DNA of 9,307 nt from Deltaproteobacteria bacterium (GCA_016874945.1 VGSO01000098.1:1-9307), one strand, 5' to 3'; counted from the stretch's first letter, positions 1-6,660 are shown. Numbers and translations: made by a program. Notes: generated from the sequence alone by a model not told the origin.

Positions 1-170
1 AGGGGATTGACCTCTACCTCCCGGTGGACGTGTACATTCCCGGCTGCCCGCCCCGGCCCGAAGGCCTGCTCTACGGCATCCTCAAGCTGCACGAAAAGAT
101 TCTCAAAGATCCATTTATCACCAAACTATACCAGGAACGGCTGCAACTCCGCCGGGTGGAGGCCGCATGA
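1..170 (+). CDS. nuoB: NADH-quinone oxidoreductase subunit B, C-terminal part (5' end outside window)
   Basis: The reading frame is open from base 3 to the TGA at 168-170, giving the last 55 residues. NuoB is the connecting-arm subunit that holds cluster N2, the last 4Fe-4S centre, which hands electrons to quinone. The visible part contains the motif PVDVYIPGCPPRPEGLLYGI, the family's C-terminal signature. Its Cys is the fourth N2 ligand; the other three lie upstream of the window. The tail (KLHEKILKDPF onward) is charged and typical of the family. The stop overlaps the nuoC start as ATGA, so the two genes are probably translationally coupled. Identification is secure from the motif plus the following nuoC; the start and total length cannot be seen. 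Confidence 0.95.
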   Translation, partial: GIDLYLPVDVYIPGCPPRPEGLLYGILKLHEKILKDPFITKLYQERLQLRRVEAA

Positions 171-622
171 ACGCCGCGGTGGAGATGCTCCAGACGAAAT
201 TTGCCGACGAAGTGGTAGAAGTGGTGGAGTTTCGGGGGGAGACGCAAATCACCGTCAAGCCTGGCCGCATCAAAGACATCTGCCTGGCATTGCGGGACGA
301 CCCGGAAACCTCCTTCAAGTACCTGTCGGCCATCGCCGGCATGGACTACCTCCCCCAAAGCCCCCGCTTCGGGGTGGTGTACCATTTGTATTCCCATAAG
401 AAAAAGAATCGCGTGGCGCTGAAGACCCTTTTGAAAGACGACGTAGCCCCGGCCATTGATTCGGTGGTGTCCGTGTGGTCCACGGCCAACTGGCACGAAC
501 GGGAGGCCTATGACCTCCTGGGCATCCGTTTCAAGGGCCATCCGGACCTGAGGCGCATCCTCATGCCCGCCAACTGGGTGGGGCATCCGTTGCGGAAGGA
601 CTATCCGTTGAAAGGTATGTAA
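167..622 (+). CDS. nuoC: NADH-quinone oxidoreductase subunit C (30 kDa subunit)
   Basis: This 151-residue protein is the peripheral-arm subunit that packs against NuoD and helps join the Fe-S arm to the quinone site; it binds no cofactor itself. The complex I 30 kDa signature lies at residues 111-131: EREAYDLLGIRF followed by GHPDLRRILMP. Then comes the equally conserved GHPLRKDYPL (139-148). The N-terminal half (1-100) is the variable alpha/beta domain. The length fits a stand-alone NuoC; it is not fused to NuoD as in Escherichia coli. The ATG at 167 overlaps the nuoB stop by four bases and gives a normal N-terminus. The stop at 620-622 is followed almost at once by a heptamer repeat array that separates it from nuoD. 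Confidence 0.97.
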   Translation: MNAAVEMLQTKFADEVVEVVEFRGETQITVKPGRIKDICLALRDDPETSFKYLSAIAGMDYLPQSPRFGVVYHLYSHKKKNRVALKTLLKDDVAPAIDSVVSVWSTANWHEREAYDLLGIRFKGHPDLRRILMPANWVGHPLRKDYPLKGM

Positions 623-624
623 TA

Positions 625-654
625 AGTTCACAGTTCACAGTTCACAGTTCACAG
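625..654 (-). repeat. Heptamer tandem repeat, 4.3 perfect copies (nuoC-nuoD gap, first array)
   Basis: The unit AGTTCAC repeats four times without error from 625 to 652, plus two more bases. It begins three bases after the nuoC stop. Read on the minus strand the unit is ACTGTGA, which fits the ACNGNNA consensus of the plus-strand array at 686-741. The two arrays are therefore an inverted pair, and in RNA could form a long stem with one C-C mismatch per seven bases. Between them lie an A-run and a 10-base palindrome, ATTCATGAAT (661-670). Confidence 0.9.
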
Positions 655-685
655 AAAAAAATTCATGAATGGTCCATAAAGCAAT

Positions 686-741
686 ACTGTCAACTGTCAA
701 CTGTCAACTGTTAACCGAAAACTGGAAACTGGAAACAGGAT
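686..741 (+). repeat. Heptamer tandem repeat, 8 degenerate copies (nuoC-nuoD gap, second array)
   Basis: Eight units run in strict 7-base phase from 686 to 741. The first three are ACTGTCA (686-706) and the fourth differs by one base. The sequence then drifts through ACCGAAA to two copies of ACTGGAA (721-734) and ends with ACAGGAT (735-741). The invariant core is A-C-N-G. The last unit supplies the AGGA that acts as Shine-Dalgarno for nuoD. Seven is not a multiple of three, so the array shifts frame at each unit; it happens to stay open in the nuoD frame. Confidence 0.88.
737..740 (+). promoter_or_regulatory. Shine-Dalgarno of nuoD, inside a heptamer unit
   Basis: AGGA lies six bases before the ATG at 747. 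It decides the nuoD start in favour of 747 over the in-frame ATG at 669. That upstream ATG would add 26 residues encoded mostly by the repeat array and unlike any NuoD. Confidence 0.75.
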
Positions 742-746
742 TTAAA

Positions 747-1946
747 ATGGACATCACTCAACCCATGCCGCGCACCGAAACCATGCTCCTGAACCTGGGG
801 CCGCAGCACCCCAGCACCCACGGGGTGCTCCGGGTCCTGTTGGAGCTGGACGGCGAACTCATCGTCAGCGCCGACCCGGATATCGGCTACCTCCACCGGG
901 GCATCGAAAAGCTGTGCGAATACCGCACCCTGCACAAGTGCATGCCCCTGATGAACCGCCTGGACTATCTGGCCGGGGAGCAGAACAACTTCGGCTTCTG
1001 CCTGGCGGTGGAAAAACTCCTGGGCGTGGAGGTCCCCAAGCGGGCGCAATATATCCGGGTGATGATCGCGGAGTTCACCCGCATCGCCTCGCACCTTTTC
1101 TGGCTGGGCACCCACGGCCACGACCTGGGGGCCATGACCCCGCTCTTCTATGCCTTCCGGGAGCGGGAAAAGATCATGGACCTGTGCGAGATGGTGTCGG
1201 GGGCGCGGATGTTTCCCCTGTACTTCCGCATCGGCGGCCTGGCTGCGGACCTGCCCGAAGGCTTCATGCGCGCCGCCGGGGACTTTGTCAAGTCTTTCCC
1301 CCGGCGCTGGAAAGATTACGACACCCTCCTCACCCAGAACGAAATCTGGAAGGAGCGCACTGTGGGCGTGGGGGTCATGAACGCGGAGGAGGCCCTGGAT
1401 TGGGGCTGGTCCGGCCCCATGGCCCGGGGTTCCGGGGTGGATTGGGACCTGCGCCGGGATAACCCCTATTCCAGCTATGAAGAATTCGACTTCGAAGTGC
1501 CCCTGGGGAAGAACGGCGACACCTACGACCGGTACCTGGTGCGCATGCAGGAAATGCTCCAGGCCAACCGCATCGTGGAGCAGGCCCTGAAGAAGATCGA
1601 GGAGACCGAACCCGGGGACATCAAGGCCAAAGACCCCAAGGTTTCTCTTCCGCCCAAGGACAAGGTCTATACGGACATCGCGGCGCTCATCAACCATTTC
1701 TTGATTATCCAGGACGGCATCCGGCCCCCCCAGGGCGAGGTGTACCAGTGCATCGAGGCCCCCAAGGGCGAGATGGGCTTTTACCTGGTGAGCGACGGCG
1801 GCCCCCAGGCTTTCCGGTTGAAAATCCGGGGTCCGTCTTTCGTGGTCCTGGCGGCCACCGATAAACTCTGCCGGGGCCGGCTCCTCTCCGACCTCATCGC
1901 GGTCATCGGCACCATGGACATTGTGCTGGCCGACGTAGATAGATGA
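747..1946 (+). CDS. nuoD: NADH-quinone oxidoreductase subunit D (49 kDa subunit)
   Basis: This 399-residue protein forms the quinone-reduction chamber with NuoB and NuoH; it descends from the NiFe-hydrogenase large subunit. Family blocks are LGPQHPSTHGVLRVLLELDG (18-37), DIGYLHRGIEKL (45-56), THGHDLGAMTPLFYAFRERE, and near the C-terminus DGIRPPQGEVYQCIEAPKGE and DGGPQAFRLKIRGPSF. The quinone-contacting His (H25, in STHG) and Tyr (Y74, in RLDY) are present, spaced 49 residues apart as in bovine and Thermus enzymes. The hydrogenase metal-binding cysteines are absent, as expected. The start at 747 is preferred because it has an AGGA at proper spacing and gives the usual N-terminus. The protein ends in DVDR, close to the common terminal EVDR. 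It is isolated by repeat-filled gaps on both sides. Confidence 0.97.
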   Translation: MDITQPMPRTETMLLNLGPQHPSTHGVLRVLLELDGELIVSADPDIGYLHRGIEKLCEYRTLHKCMPLMNRLDYLAGEQNNFGFCLAVEKLLGVEVPKRAQYIRVMIAEFTRIASHLFWLGTHGHDLGAMTPLFYAFREREKIMDLCEMVSGARMFPLYFRIGGLAADLPEGFMRAAGDFVKSFPRRWKDYDTLLTQNEIWKERTVGVGVMNAEEALDWGWSGPMARGSGVDWDLRRDNPYSSYEEFDFEVPLGKNGDTYDRYLVRMQEMLQANRIVEQALKKIEETEPGDIKAKDPKVSLPPKDKVYTDIAALINHFLIIQDGIRPPQGEVYQCIEAPKGEMGFYLVSDGGPQAFRLKIRGPSFVVLAATDKLCRGRLLSDLIAVIGTMDIVLADVDR

Positions 1947-1974
1947 CGGTTTACGGTTTACGGTTTTCGGTGAA
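1947..1974 (-). repeat. Heptamer tandem repeat, 4 degenerate copies (nuoD-nuoG gap, first array)
   Basis: Starting directly after the nuoD stop, CGGTTTA occurs twice (1947-1960), followed by CGGTTTT and CGGTGAA in the same 7-base phase. On the minus strand these read ACCGTAA-type units, the same family as in the nuoC-nuoD gap. Bases 1961-1971 are complementary to 2012-2022 at 10 of 11 positions, so this array and the next can pair. Confidence 0.82.
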
Positions 1975-1983
1975 AGCACTGCC

Positions 1984-2025
1984 GCCGAAACCCGGAAACA
2001 GAAAACAGAAAACAGAAAACCGCTT
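1984..2025 (+). repeat. Heptamer tandem repeat, about 6 degenerate copies (nuoD-nuoG gap, second array)
   Basis: Units in 7-base phase run from 1984. The best are three identical ACAGAAA copies (1998-2018), flanked by looser copies such as GCCGAAA and ACCGCTT. A short T-run (2024-2028) follows. The nuoG Shine-Dalgarno (AGGA, 2034-2037) lies in another ACAGGAA, one base out of phase. This 98-base gap sits where nuoE and nuoF lie in the canonical operon, and no gene fits in it. Confidence 0.82.
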
Positions 2026-2044
2026 TTTATAACAGGAATGACTC

Positions 2045-4642
2045 ATGGTTAATTTGACCATCGACGGCCGGGCCGTACAGACGAAAAAGGGCCAGACCAT
2101 CCTGGAGGCGTGCGACGACCTGGGCATCTTCGTCCCCCGCCTCTGTTACCACCCGGCCCTGAAACCCATCGGGGCCTGCCGCATCTGCGTGGTGGAAGTG
2201 AAACCGGGCCCGCCCCGGCCCCTGCCGGCCTGCGCCACCTACGTGGCCGAGGGCCAGGAAGTGGTCACCGCGTCGCCCAAGCTGGACGTCATCCGCCTGG
2301 AATTGATGAAGCTGGTGCTCATCAACCACGCGTTGGAGTGTCCTGTCTGCGACAAGGGCGGCGAGTGCGAACTCCAGGATCTCACCCATGCCATCGGGGT
2401 CCCCGAAGTGGACCTGGCCGCGGTCAAGCTCCCCCCTAACCAGGACTACGAGTCCCAGTTGGTGGAGCGCCACCCGGACCGTTGCGTCACCTGCGGCCGC
2501 TGCATCCACATCTGCCGGGACCGGGTGGGGGCCATGGCCATCAATTTCACCTTGCGAGGCTACTTCACCGAGCTGACCTCCGGGGCCGTCCCCCTGGACT
2601 GCGAGTTCTGCGGCTCCTGCATCGACATCTGCCCCGTGGGGGCGCTCATCAACAAGCAGTTCAAATACCGTTCCCGGGCCTGGGAAGTGACCAAAACCGA
2701 GATGGCCTGCCCCTTCTGCGGCGGGGGCTGCACCTATGAGCTGCACGTCAAAGACGGTAAAGTCATGCGGGTTTTCAACGGCGGCGACAAGGTGGTGCTC
2801 TGCGGCCGGGGCCGTTTTGGCTGGCCGGTGGTGGAGGCCCCGGACCGCCTTAAGACCCCTCTCATCCGCCAAGACGGCCAACTCCAGGAAGCCACCTGGG
2901 ACGAAGCCCTGGACCTGGTGGCCGCCAAATTTAGGCAAATCACGGAGGCGGCCGGGCTTGGCGCCATTTACGGCGTGGGTTCGCCCCGGGCCACCAACGA
3001 AGCCAACTACCTGTTCCAGAAATTCTTCCGCCAGGGTTTGGGAACCAACAACCTGGACAACCCCGGGCGCTATACCTACATACGGGCCTTGCAGGGCCTG
3101 GCCGCGGTCTTCGGGCCAGCCCAGGTTTCGGGAGTGGAACTCGACCCGTCCCGGCCCCCGGCCTTTACTTCCCCTTATCCAGTGACGGATGATGCCAAGG
3201 GCAAAGGCTTTCCCTTTGTCCTGGGGAAGATTGACGACCTGCCTAAAGCCGACGTGGTCCTGGTGGTGGGCGCCGACGTCACCCCGGAACTGCCGCCCCT
3301 GGGCTGGGCCTTGCTGGAAGCCCGGGAACGGGACGCGTTCAAACTCATCGTCGCCAACAACCGCCGGACCAAGTTCGACCGCTACGCCGATTTGTCAATG
3401 CGCTGTCAGCCGGGGACCGAGCGCCTGCTGGTGGCCGGGATTATCAAGGCCCTCCTGGCCGCGGAAGTTACTCCTGCCATCAGAGCGTCCGGGGTGGAGG
3501 AGTTCAAAGAGAGCCTGAAGAAGCTCACTCTGAAAGACGTGGCCAAAAAGACCGGGGTGGAGGAAGCGGCCATCAAGGCGGCCGCGGACCTCCTGGCCCA
3601 GGCCCTGGCCCCGGCCATCATCTTCGGCGCCGAACTCCTGGCCCAGGACAAGGGACAAGAGAACGCCTTGGCCCTGGCCGACCTCTTCCTCCTGGTGGGG
3701 AAACCCGGCGCGCCGGGAAGCGCCCTTTACCCGGTGGCGGAAAAGAACAACACCCGGGGCGTGTGCGAAGTGGGGGTGCTCCCCGACTTCGGCCCGGGCT
3801 TCGCGCCGGTGGACAAACCCGGAGCCGCGCTGCCGGAGGTTCTGGCGCTCCTGGAAAAAGGCGACGCGGCCGCACCCCAGTCTCTATACCTTCTGGGGGG
3901 CGACCTGCTGCGCTTTGCCCCTAACCACAAGCAGGTGGAAAAAGCCCTGAAAAAAGTCCCCTTCATCGTGGTGCAGGACGCGTTTCTCACCGAAACCGCC
4001 AAACTGGCCCACGTGGTCCTGCCCGTGGCGGTGCACGCCGAGCAGGAAGGCACCTTTATAAGCAGCGACGGCACCCTGGGCTATCTCCCCAGAGCCTTGT
4101 CGGCCAATGGGGTTAAGCCGGACTGCCTGATTATCCATGAGATTGCCTCCCGGATGGGATACTCTATTCCCACCGGGGGCCCGGCCAACATCTTTAAAGA
4201 CCTGGCTAAGGCCATGCCTCTGTGGGCCGGGCTGGCCCCCAAGGGCAGCGAGCCGCGGGCGGATTTTGGCAAAGATCTCTCCGGCCAGTTAGTCCCCTTT
4301 GACCTGGACGTGAGCCTCCCGGGCCGTCGGCCCTTAACCCTGCTGGTGGGAAAATCGCTGCAGCACTCCGGCTCCTTCACCACCCACCACCCCTGCGGCG
4401 CCCTGACGGTGACCCCCCGGGCCGAGCTAGGCATGAACCCCGACGACGCCCAGGGTCTGGGGCTGACCGAGGGCGACGCCGCCAAAGTCACCAGTTCCCA
4501 GGGCGAGATCAGCGTGCCCATCACTTTGAATCCGGACCTGCCCCCGGGGCTGGTTTTTCTGCCGGAGCACTTCGCCGACCCCGCGGCCAACGCCCTGACG
4601 TTGAACTCCAACCTGGTGCGGGTGACCATCTCGAAGGGTTGA
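2045..4642 (+). CDS. nuoG: NADH-quinone oxidoreductase subunit G (75 kDa, Fe-S and molybdopterin-fold subunit)
   Basis: This 865-residue protein carries electrons along the outer arm of complex I. Residues 1-80 are a 2Fe-2S ferredoxin domain with C34, C45, C48 and C63. Next comes the His-Cys3 site of cluster N5 (H95, C99, C102, C108). Two 4Fe-4S motifs follow: C147/C150/C153/C157 and C186/C189/C192/C196. From about 218 the body resembles the formate dehydrogenase alpha subunit, starting with ACPFCGGGC (C222, C225, C229) plus C253, which would bind an N7-type cluster. The C-terminal 110 residues form the molybdopterin-dinucleotide-binding fold. Where formate dehydrogenases have the catalytic Cys/Sec, this protein appears to have Thr344 (GRYTYI), so formate oxidation is unlikely. 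AGGA at 2034-2037 supports the ATG at 2045. Unusually, nuoE and nuoF do not precede it. A stand-alone FDH-like electron-entry subunit is an alternative reading of its role. Confidence 0.95.
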   Translation: MVNLTIDGRAVQTKKGQTILEACDDLGIFVPRLCYHPALKPIGACRICVVEVKPGPPRPLPACATYVAEGQEVVTASPKLDVIRLELMKLVLINHALECPVCDKGGECELQDLTHAIGVPEVDLAAVKLPPNQDYESQLVERHPDRCVTCGRCIHICRDRVGAMAINFTLRGYFTELTSGAVPLDCEFCGSCIDICPVGALINKQFKYRSRAWEVTKTEMACPFCGGGCTYELHVKDGKVMRVFNGGDKVVLCGRGRFGWPVVEAPDRLKTPLIRQDGQLQEATWDEALDLVAAKFRQITEAAGLGAIYGVGSPRATNEANYLFQKFFRQGLGTNNLDNPGRYTYIRALQGLAAVFGPAQVSGVELDPSRPPAFTSPYPVTDDAKGKGFPFVLGKIDDLPKADVVLVVGADVTPELPPLGWALLEARERDAFKLIVANNRRTKFDRYADLSMRCQPGTERLLVAGIIKALLAAEVTPAIRASGVEEFKESLKKLTLKDVAKKTGVEEAAIKAAADLLAQALAPAIIFGAELLAQDKGQENALALADLFLLVGKPGAPGSALYPVAEKNNTRGVCEVGVLPDFGPGFAPVDKPGAALPEVLALLEKGDAAAPQSLYLLGGDLLRFAPNHKQVEKALKKVPFIVVQDAFLTETAKLAHVVLPVAVHAEQEGTFISSDGTLGYLPRALSANGVKPDCLIIHEIASRMGYSIPTGGPANIFKDLAKAMPLWAGLAPKGSEPRADFGKDLSGQLVPFDLDVSLPGRRPLTLLVGKSLQHSGSFTTHHPCGALTVTPRAELGMNPDDAQGLGLTEGDAAKVTSSQGEISVPITLNPDLPPGLVFLPEHFADPAANALTLNSNLVRVTISKG

Positions 4643-4646
4643 TTAT

Positions 4647-5681
4647 ATGAACATCACCGTTTTAGTCATCCTGACGGCCATCAAGATCACCCTCATTCTG
4701 GTGGTCTTTCTCACGGCAATCGCCTACACCGTGCTCATGGAGCGCAAGGTCCTGGGCTTCATCCAACTGCGCTACGGCCCCAACCGGGTGGGCCCCTGGG
4801 GACTGCTCCAGCCCCTGGCGGACCTCCTCAAACTCCTGTTCAAAGAAGACTTCACGCCCCCCGGGGTGAACAAAGTGCTCTTTGTCCTGGCGCCTATCAT
4901 CACCGCGGTGACCGCGTTCCTGCCCTTCGCGGCCATCCCTTTTGCCCAGCAGATTTTGCCGGACCACATTTATTTATACGGCCAGAAAGTGGACCTCTCG
5001 GTGGCCGCCCTGAACCAGGGGGTTATTGCCGACGTCAACGTGGGGCTGCTCTATATCTTCGCGGTGGCCTCGCTGTCGGTGTACGGCGCGGTGCTGGGGG
5101 GCTGGGCCTCCAATAACAAATATTCGCTTTTGGGCGGCATCCGCCTTTCCGCCCAGATGATCAGCTATGAGCTGGCCCTGGGCCTTTCCGTCATCGGGGT
5201 CATCATGATGGCCGGCACTTTGAGCCTGGTGAAGATCGTGGACGCCCAAAAAGACGTGTGGTTCATTTTTTATCAGCCCCTGGGGTTCCTGATTTTCCTC
5301 ATTGCCTCTTTTGCGGAGTGCGCCCGCACCCCCTTTGACTTGATCGAGTGCGAAAACGAGTTGGTGGCCGGGTTCCAGACGGAATACAGCTCCATGAAAT
5401 GGGCTTTATTCATGCTGGGGGAATATTGCCACATCATCGTGGCCTCCGCCCTGGCCGTCACCCTGTTCTTCGGCGGCTGGCACGGGCCGTATCTCCCGCC
5501 CATCGCCTGGTTCGTCATCAAGACCTTTATTTTTGTCTTCTTCTTTATCTGGGTCCGGGGCACCTTCCCCCGGTTCCGGTTCGACCAGCTCATGCGACTG
5601 GGCTGGAAAGTGCTCTTACCCCTGGGGCTGGCGAACATCTTGGTCACCGCCGCAGTGATTCTCTTCTTCCACAAGGGTTAG
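4647..5681 (+). CDS. nuoH: NADH-quinone oxidoreductase subunit H (ND1 homologue)
   Basis: This 344-residue membrane protein (about eight hydrophobic segments) joins the peripheral arm to the membrane arm and forms the floor of the quinone tunnel. Signature blocks are ERKVLGFIQLRYGPNRVGP (32-50) followed by the conserved QPLADLLKLLFKED, and in the cytoplasmic loop ARTPFDLIECENELVAGF with TEYSSM (226-250). The acidic residues of that loop (E234, E236, E238) are kept, though the usual Pro of 'DLPEAE' is Ile here. The C-terminal block RGTFPRFRFDQLMRLGWKVL (304-323) is typical. The start lies 4 bases after the nuoG stop, and its likely Shine-Dalgarno (AAGGG, 4634-4638) lies within the nuoG 3' end, suggesting coupled translation. 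Confidence 0.97.
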   Translation: MNITVLVILTAIKITLILVVFLTAIAYTVLMERKVLGFIQLRYGPNRVGPWGLLQPLADLLKLLFKEDFTPPGVNKVLFVLAPIITAVTAFLPFAAIPFAQQILPDHIYLYGQKVDLSVAALNQGVIADVNVGLLYIFAVASLSVYGAVLGGWASNNKYSLLGGIRLSAQMISYELALGLSVIGVIMMAGTLSLVKIVDAQKDVWFIFYQPLGFLIFLIASFAECARTPFDLIECENELVAGFQTEYSSMKWALFMLGEYCHIIVASALAVTLFFGGWHGPYLPPIAWFVIKTFIFVFFFIWVRGTFPRFRFDQLMRLGWKVLLPLGLANILVTAAVILFFHKG

Positions 5682-5685
5682 CCTT

Positions 5686-6117
5686 ATGATTATGCCGTTT
5701 CTCAAAGGTTTGGCCACCACCCTGAGGATGGTGTTCACCAAGCCCATCACTCAGCAGTATCCGGAAGAGCGCCGGGAGATGTACCCCCGCTGGCGGGGCC
5801 ACCCTGAGCTGACCATCGACCCGGACGGCCGCCGCCGCTGCGTGGCCTGCACCCTGTGCCTGGTGGTTTGCCCTTCCAACGCCATCAAGGGCATCGTTCC
5901 GGCGGAAGGCCCCGAGCACGAGAAATACCCCGCGGCTTTCGTCATTGATCTGCAGCGCTGCATTTTCTGCGGGCTCTGCCAGGAGGCCTGCCCCCAGGCG
6001 GCCATAAAGTTGAACAACCTGTATGAACTGGCCCAATACGACAAGAGCTTGCTGATTCTGGAGATTGACCGGGCCACCCAGAAGGAATCCAAGCTCCGGA
6101 CGCCGGACTGGCTGTAA
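5686..6117 (+). CDS. nuoI: NADH-quinone oxidoreductase subunit I (two 4Fe-4S ferredoxin-type)
   Basis: NuoI carries clusters N6a and N6b, which relay electrons from NuoG to NuoB. The 143-residue protein has two CxxCxxCxxxCP motifs: C52/C55/C58/C62 (CVACTLCLVVCP) and C92/C95/C98/C102 (CIFCGLCQEACP). The N-terminus (FLKGLATTLRMVFTKPITQQ) is the usual amphipathic helix that lies on the membrane, and YPEERREMYPRWRG is the family's linker. The ATG at 5686 has AAGGG eight bases upstream, inside the end of nuoH; a second in-frame ATG at 5692 is less well placed. It is at the short end of the family but looks complete. The last codons and the stop fold into a terminator-like hairpin. Confidence 0.97.
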   Translation: MIMPFLKGLATTLRMVFTKPITQQYPEERREMYPRWRGHPELTIDPDGRRRCVACTLCLVVCPSNAIKGIVPAEGPEHEKYPAAFVIDLQRCIFCGLCQEACPQAAIKLNNLYELAQYDKSLLILEIDRATQKESKLRTPDWL

Positions 6118-6133
6118 TCCGGCGCCATTTTTT
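6098..6133 (+). terminator. Intrinsic-terminator-like hairpin overlapping the nuoI stop
   Basis: CGCCGGA (6101-6107) and TCCGGCG (6118-6124) form a perfect 7-bp GC-rich stem around a 10-base loop that contains the nuoI stop codon. With A6100 bulged out, two more G-C pairs (6098-6099 with 6125-6126) extend it. Six T residues follow at 6128-6133. This is the textbook layout of a Rho-independent terminator, but it lies inside the operon, so partial termination or a processing/stability role is more likely than a full stop. Part of the left arm is coding, so chance is possible. Confidence 0.5.
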
Positions 6134-6145
6134 ACCATCCATAAC

Positions 6146-6151
6146 AGGAGG
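6146..6151 (+). promoter_or_regulatory. Strong Shine-Dalgarno of nuoJ
   Basis: AGGAGG lies eight bases before the ATG at 6160. It is the strongest ribosome-binding site in the window and comes just after the terminator-like hairpin, so nuoJ can initiate independently of nuoI. Confidence 0.8.
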
Positions 6152-6159
6152 AACGAGGG

Positions 6160-6660
6160 ATGCAGATCCTCTTTATGATACTGGCCGCAATTGCCCTAAG
6201 CTCCGGGGTCTTGGTGGTCTTTCAGAGACACCCGCTGAGGAGCGCCCTCTACCTCATATTAAACTTCTTCGCGGTGGCCGGGATGTACCTGCTGGCCCAC
6301 GCGGAATTCATTGCCGCGGTCCAGATCATCGTCTACGCCGGGGCCATCATGGTTTTGTTTCTCTTTGTCATCATGCTCCTGAACCTGCGGCAGCCCGAAG
6401 AGGAAGCCAAACCGCCTCACATCCTGCAGAAAATTTCAGGAATCACTTTGGCGGTATTCGTGGCCTTGCTGCTGATATACGGCTTCACCCAGGCCAAACT
6501 TCCCGCCCCGGGGAAAGAGGCGGCCGCGGGTCTGGGGAACACCGAGGCCATTGCCCGGGCGCTGTTCACCGATTATCTGCTGCCCTTTGAGGTTACTTCG
6601 GTGCTGCTCCTGGTGGCCATCGTGGGCGCGGTGGTGCTGGCTAAGCAGAAATTGAAATAA
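6160..6660 (+). CDS. nuoJ: NADH-quinone oxidoreductase subunit J (ND6 homologue)
   Basis: This 166-residue membrane subunit, with five hydrophobic segments, lies between NuoH and NuoK in the proton-translocating arm. The diagnostic third helix is VQIIVYAGAIMVLFLFVIML (54-73); it holds the conserved Y59 and G61 at the helix irregularity thought to switch during turnover. The last helix, preceded by FTDYLLPFEVTS, is also family-typical. Residues 78-92 form a charged loop and 111-130 a longer one, both normal. The start follows AGGAGG at ideal spacing. The stop at 6658-6660 opens a 184-base gap with mobile-type palindromes before nuoK, although nuoJ and nuoK are normally close neighbours. Confidence 0.96.
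   Translation: MQILFMILAAIALSSGVLVVFQRHPLRSALYLILNFFAVAGMYLLAHAEFIAAVQIIVYAGAIMVLFLFVIMLLNLRQPEEEAKPPHILQKISGITLAVFVALLLIYGFTQAKLPAPGKEAAAGLGNTEAIARALFTDYLLPFEVTSVLLLVAIVGAVVLAKQKLK

Noticed and set aside
625..741. CRISPR-like array
   Set aside because: Units are 7 bases with no spacers, so this is a tandem repeat and not a repeat-spacer structure.
669..746. N-terminal extension of nuoD from ATG 669
   Set aside because: It is encoded mainly by the heptamer array, has no family counterpart, and the ATG at 747 has a good Shine-Dalgarno.
711..1979. Long minus-strand open frame (422 codons) opposite nuoD
   Set aside because: It mirrors nuoD and is open because of strong third-position G/C bias. 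The product is rich in His, Gly, Ala and Val with no recognisable domain, while the plus strand encodes a clear NuoD.
2027..2938. Minus-strand open frame (303 codons) opposite the nuoG 5' half
   Set aside because: It is a composition shadow of nuoG; the product is low-complexity His/Gly/Ala-rich with no motif, and the opposite strand holds five cluster-binding motifs.
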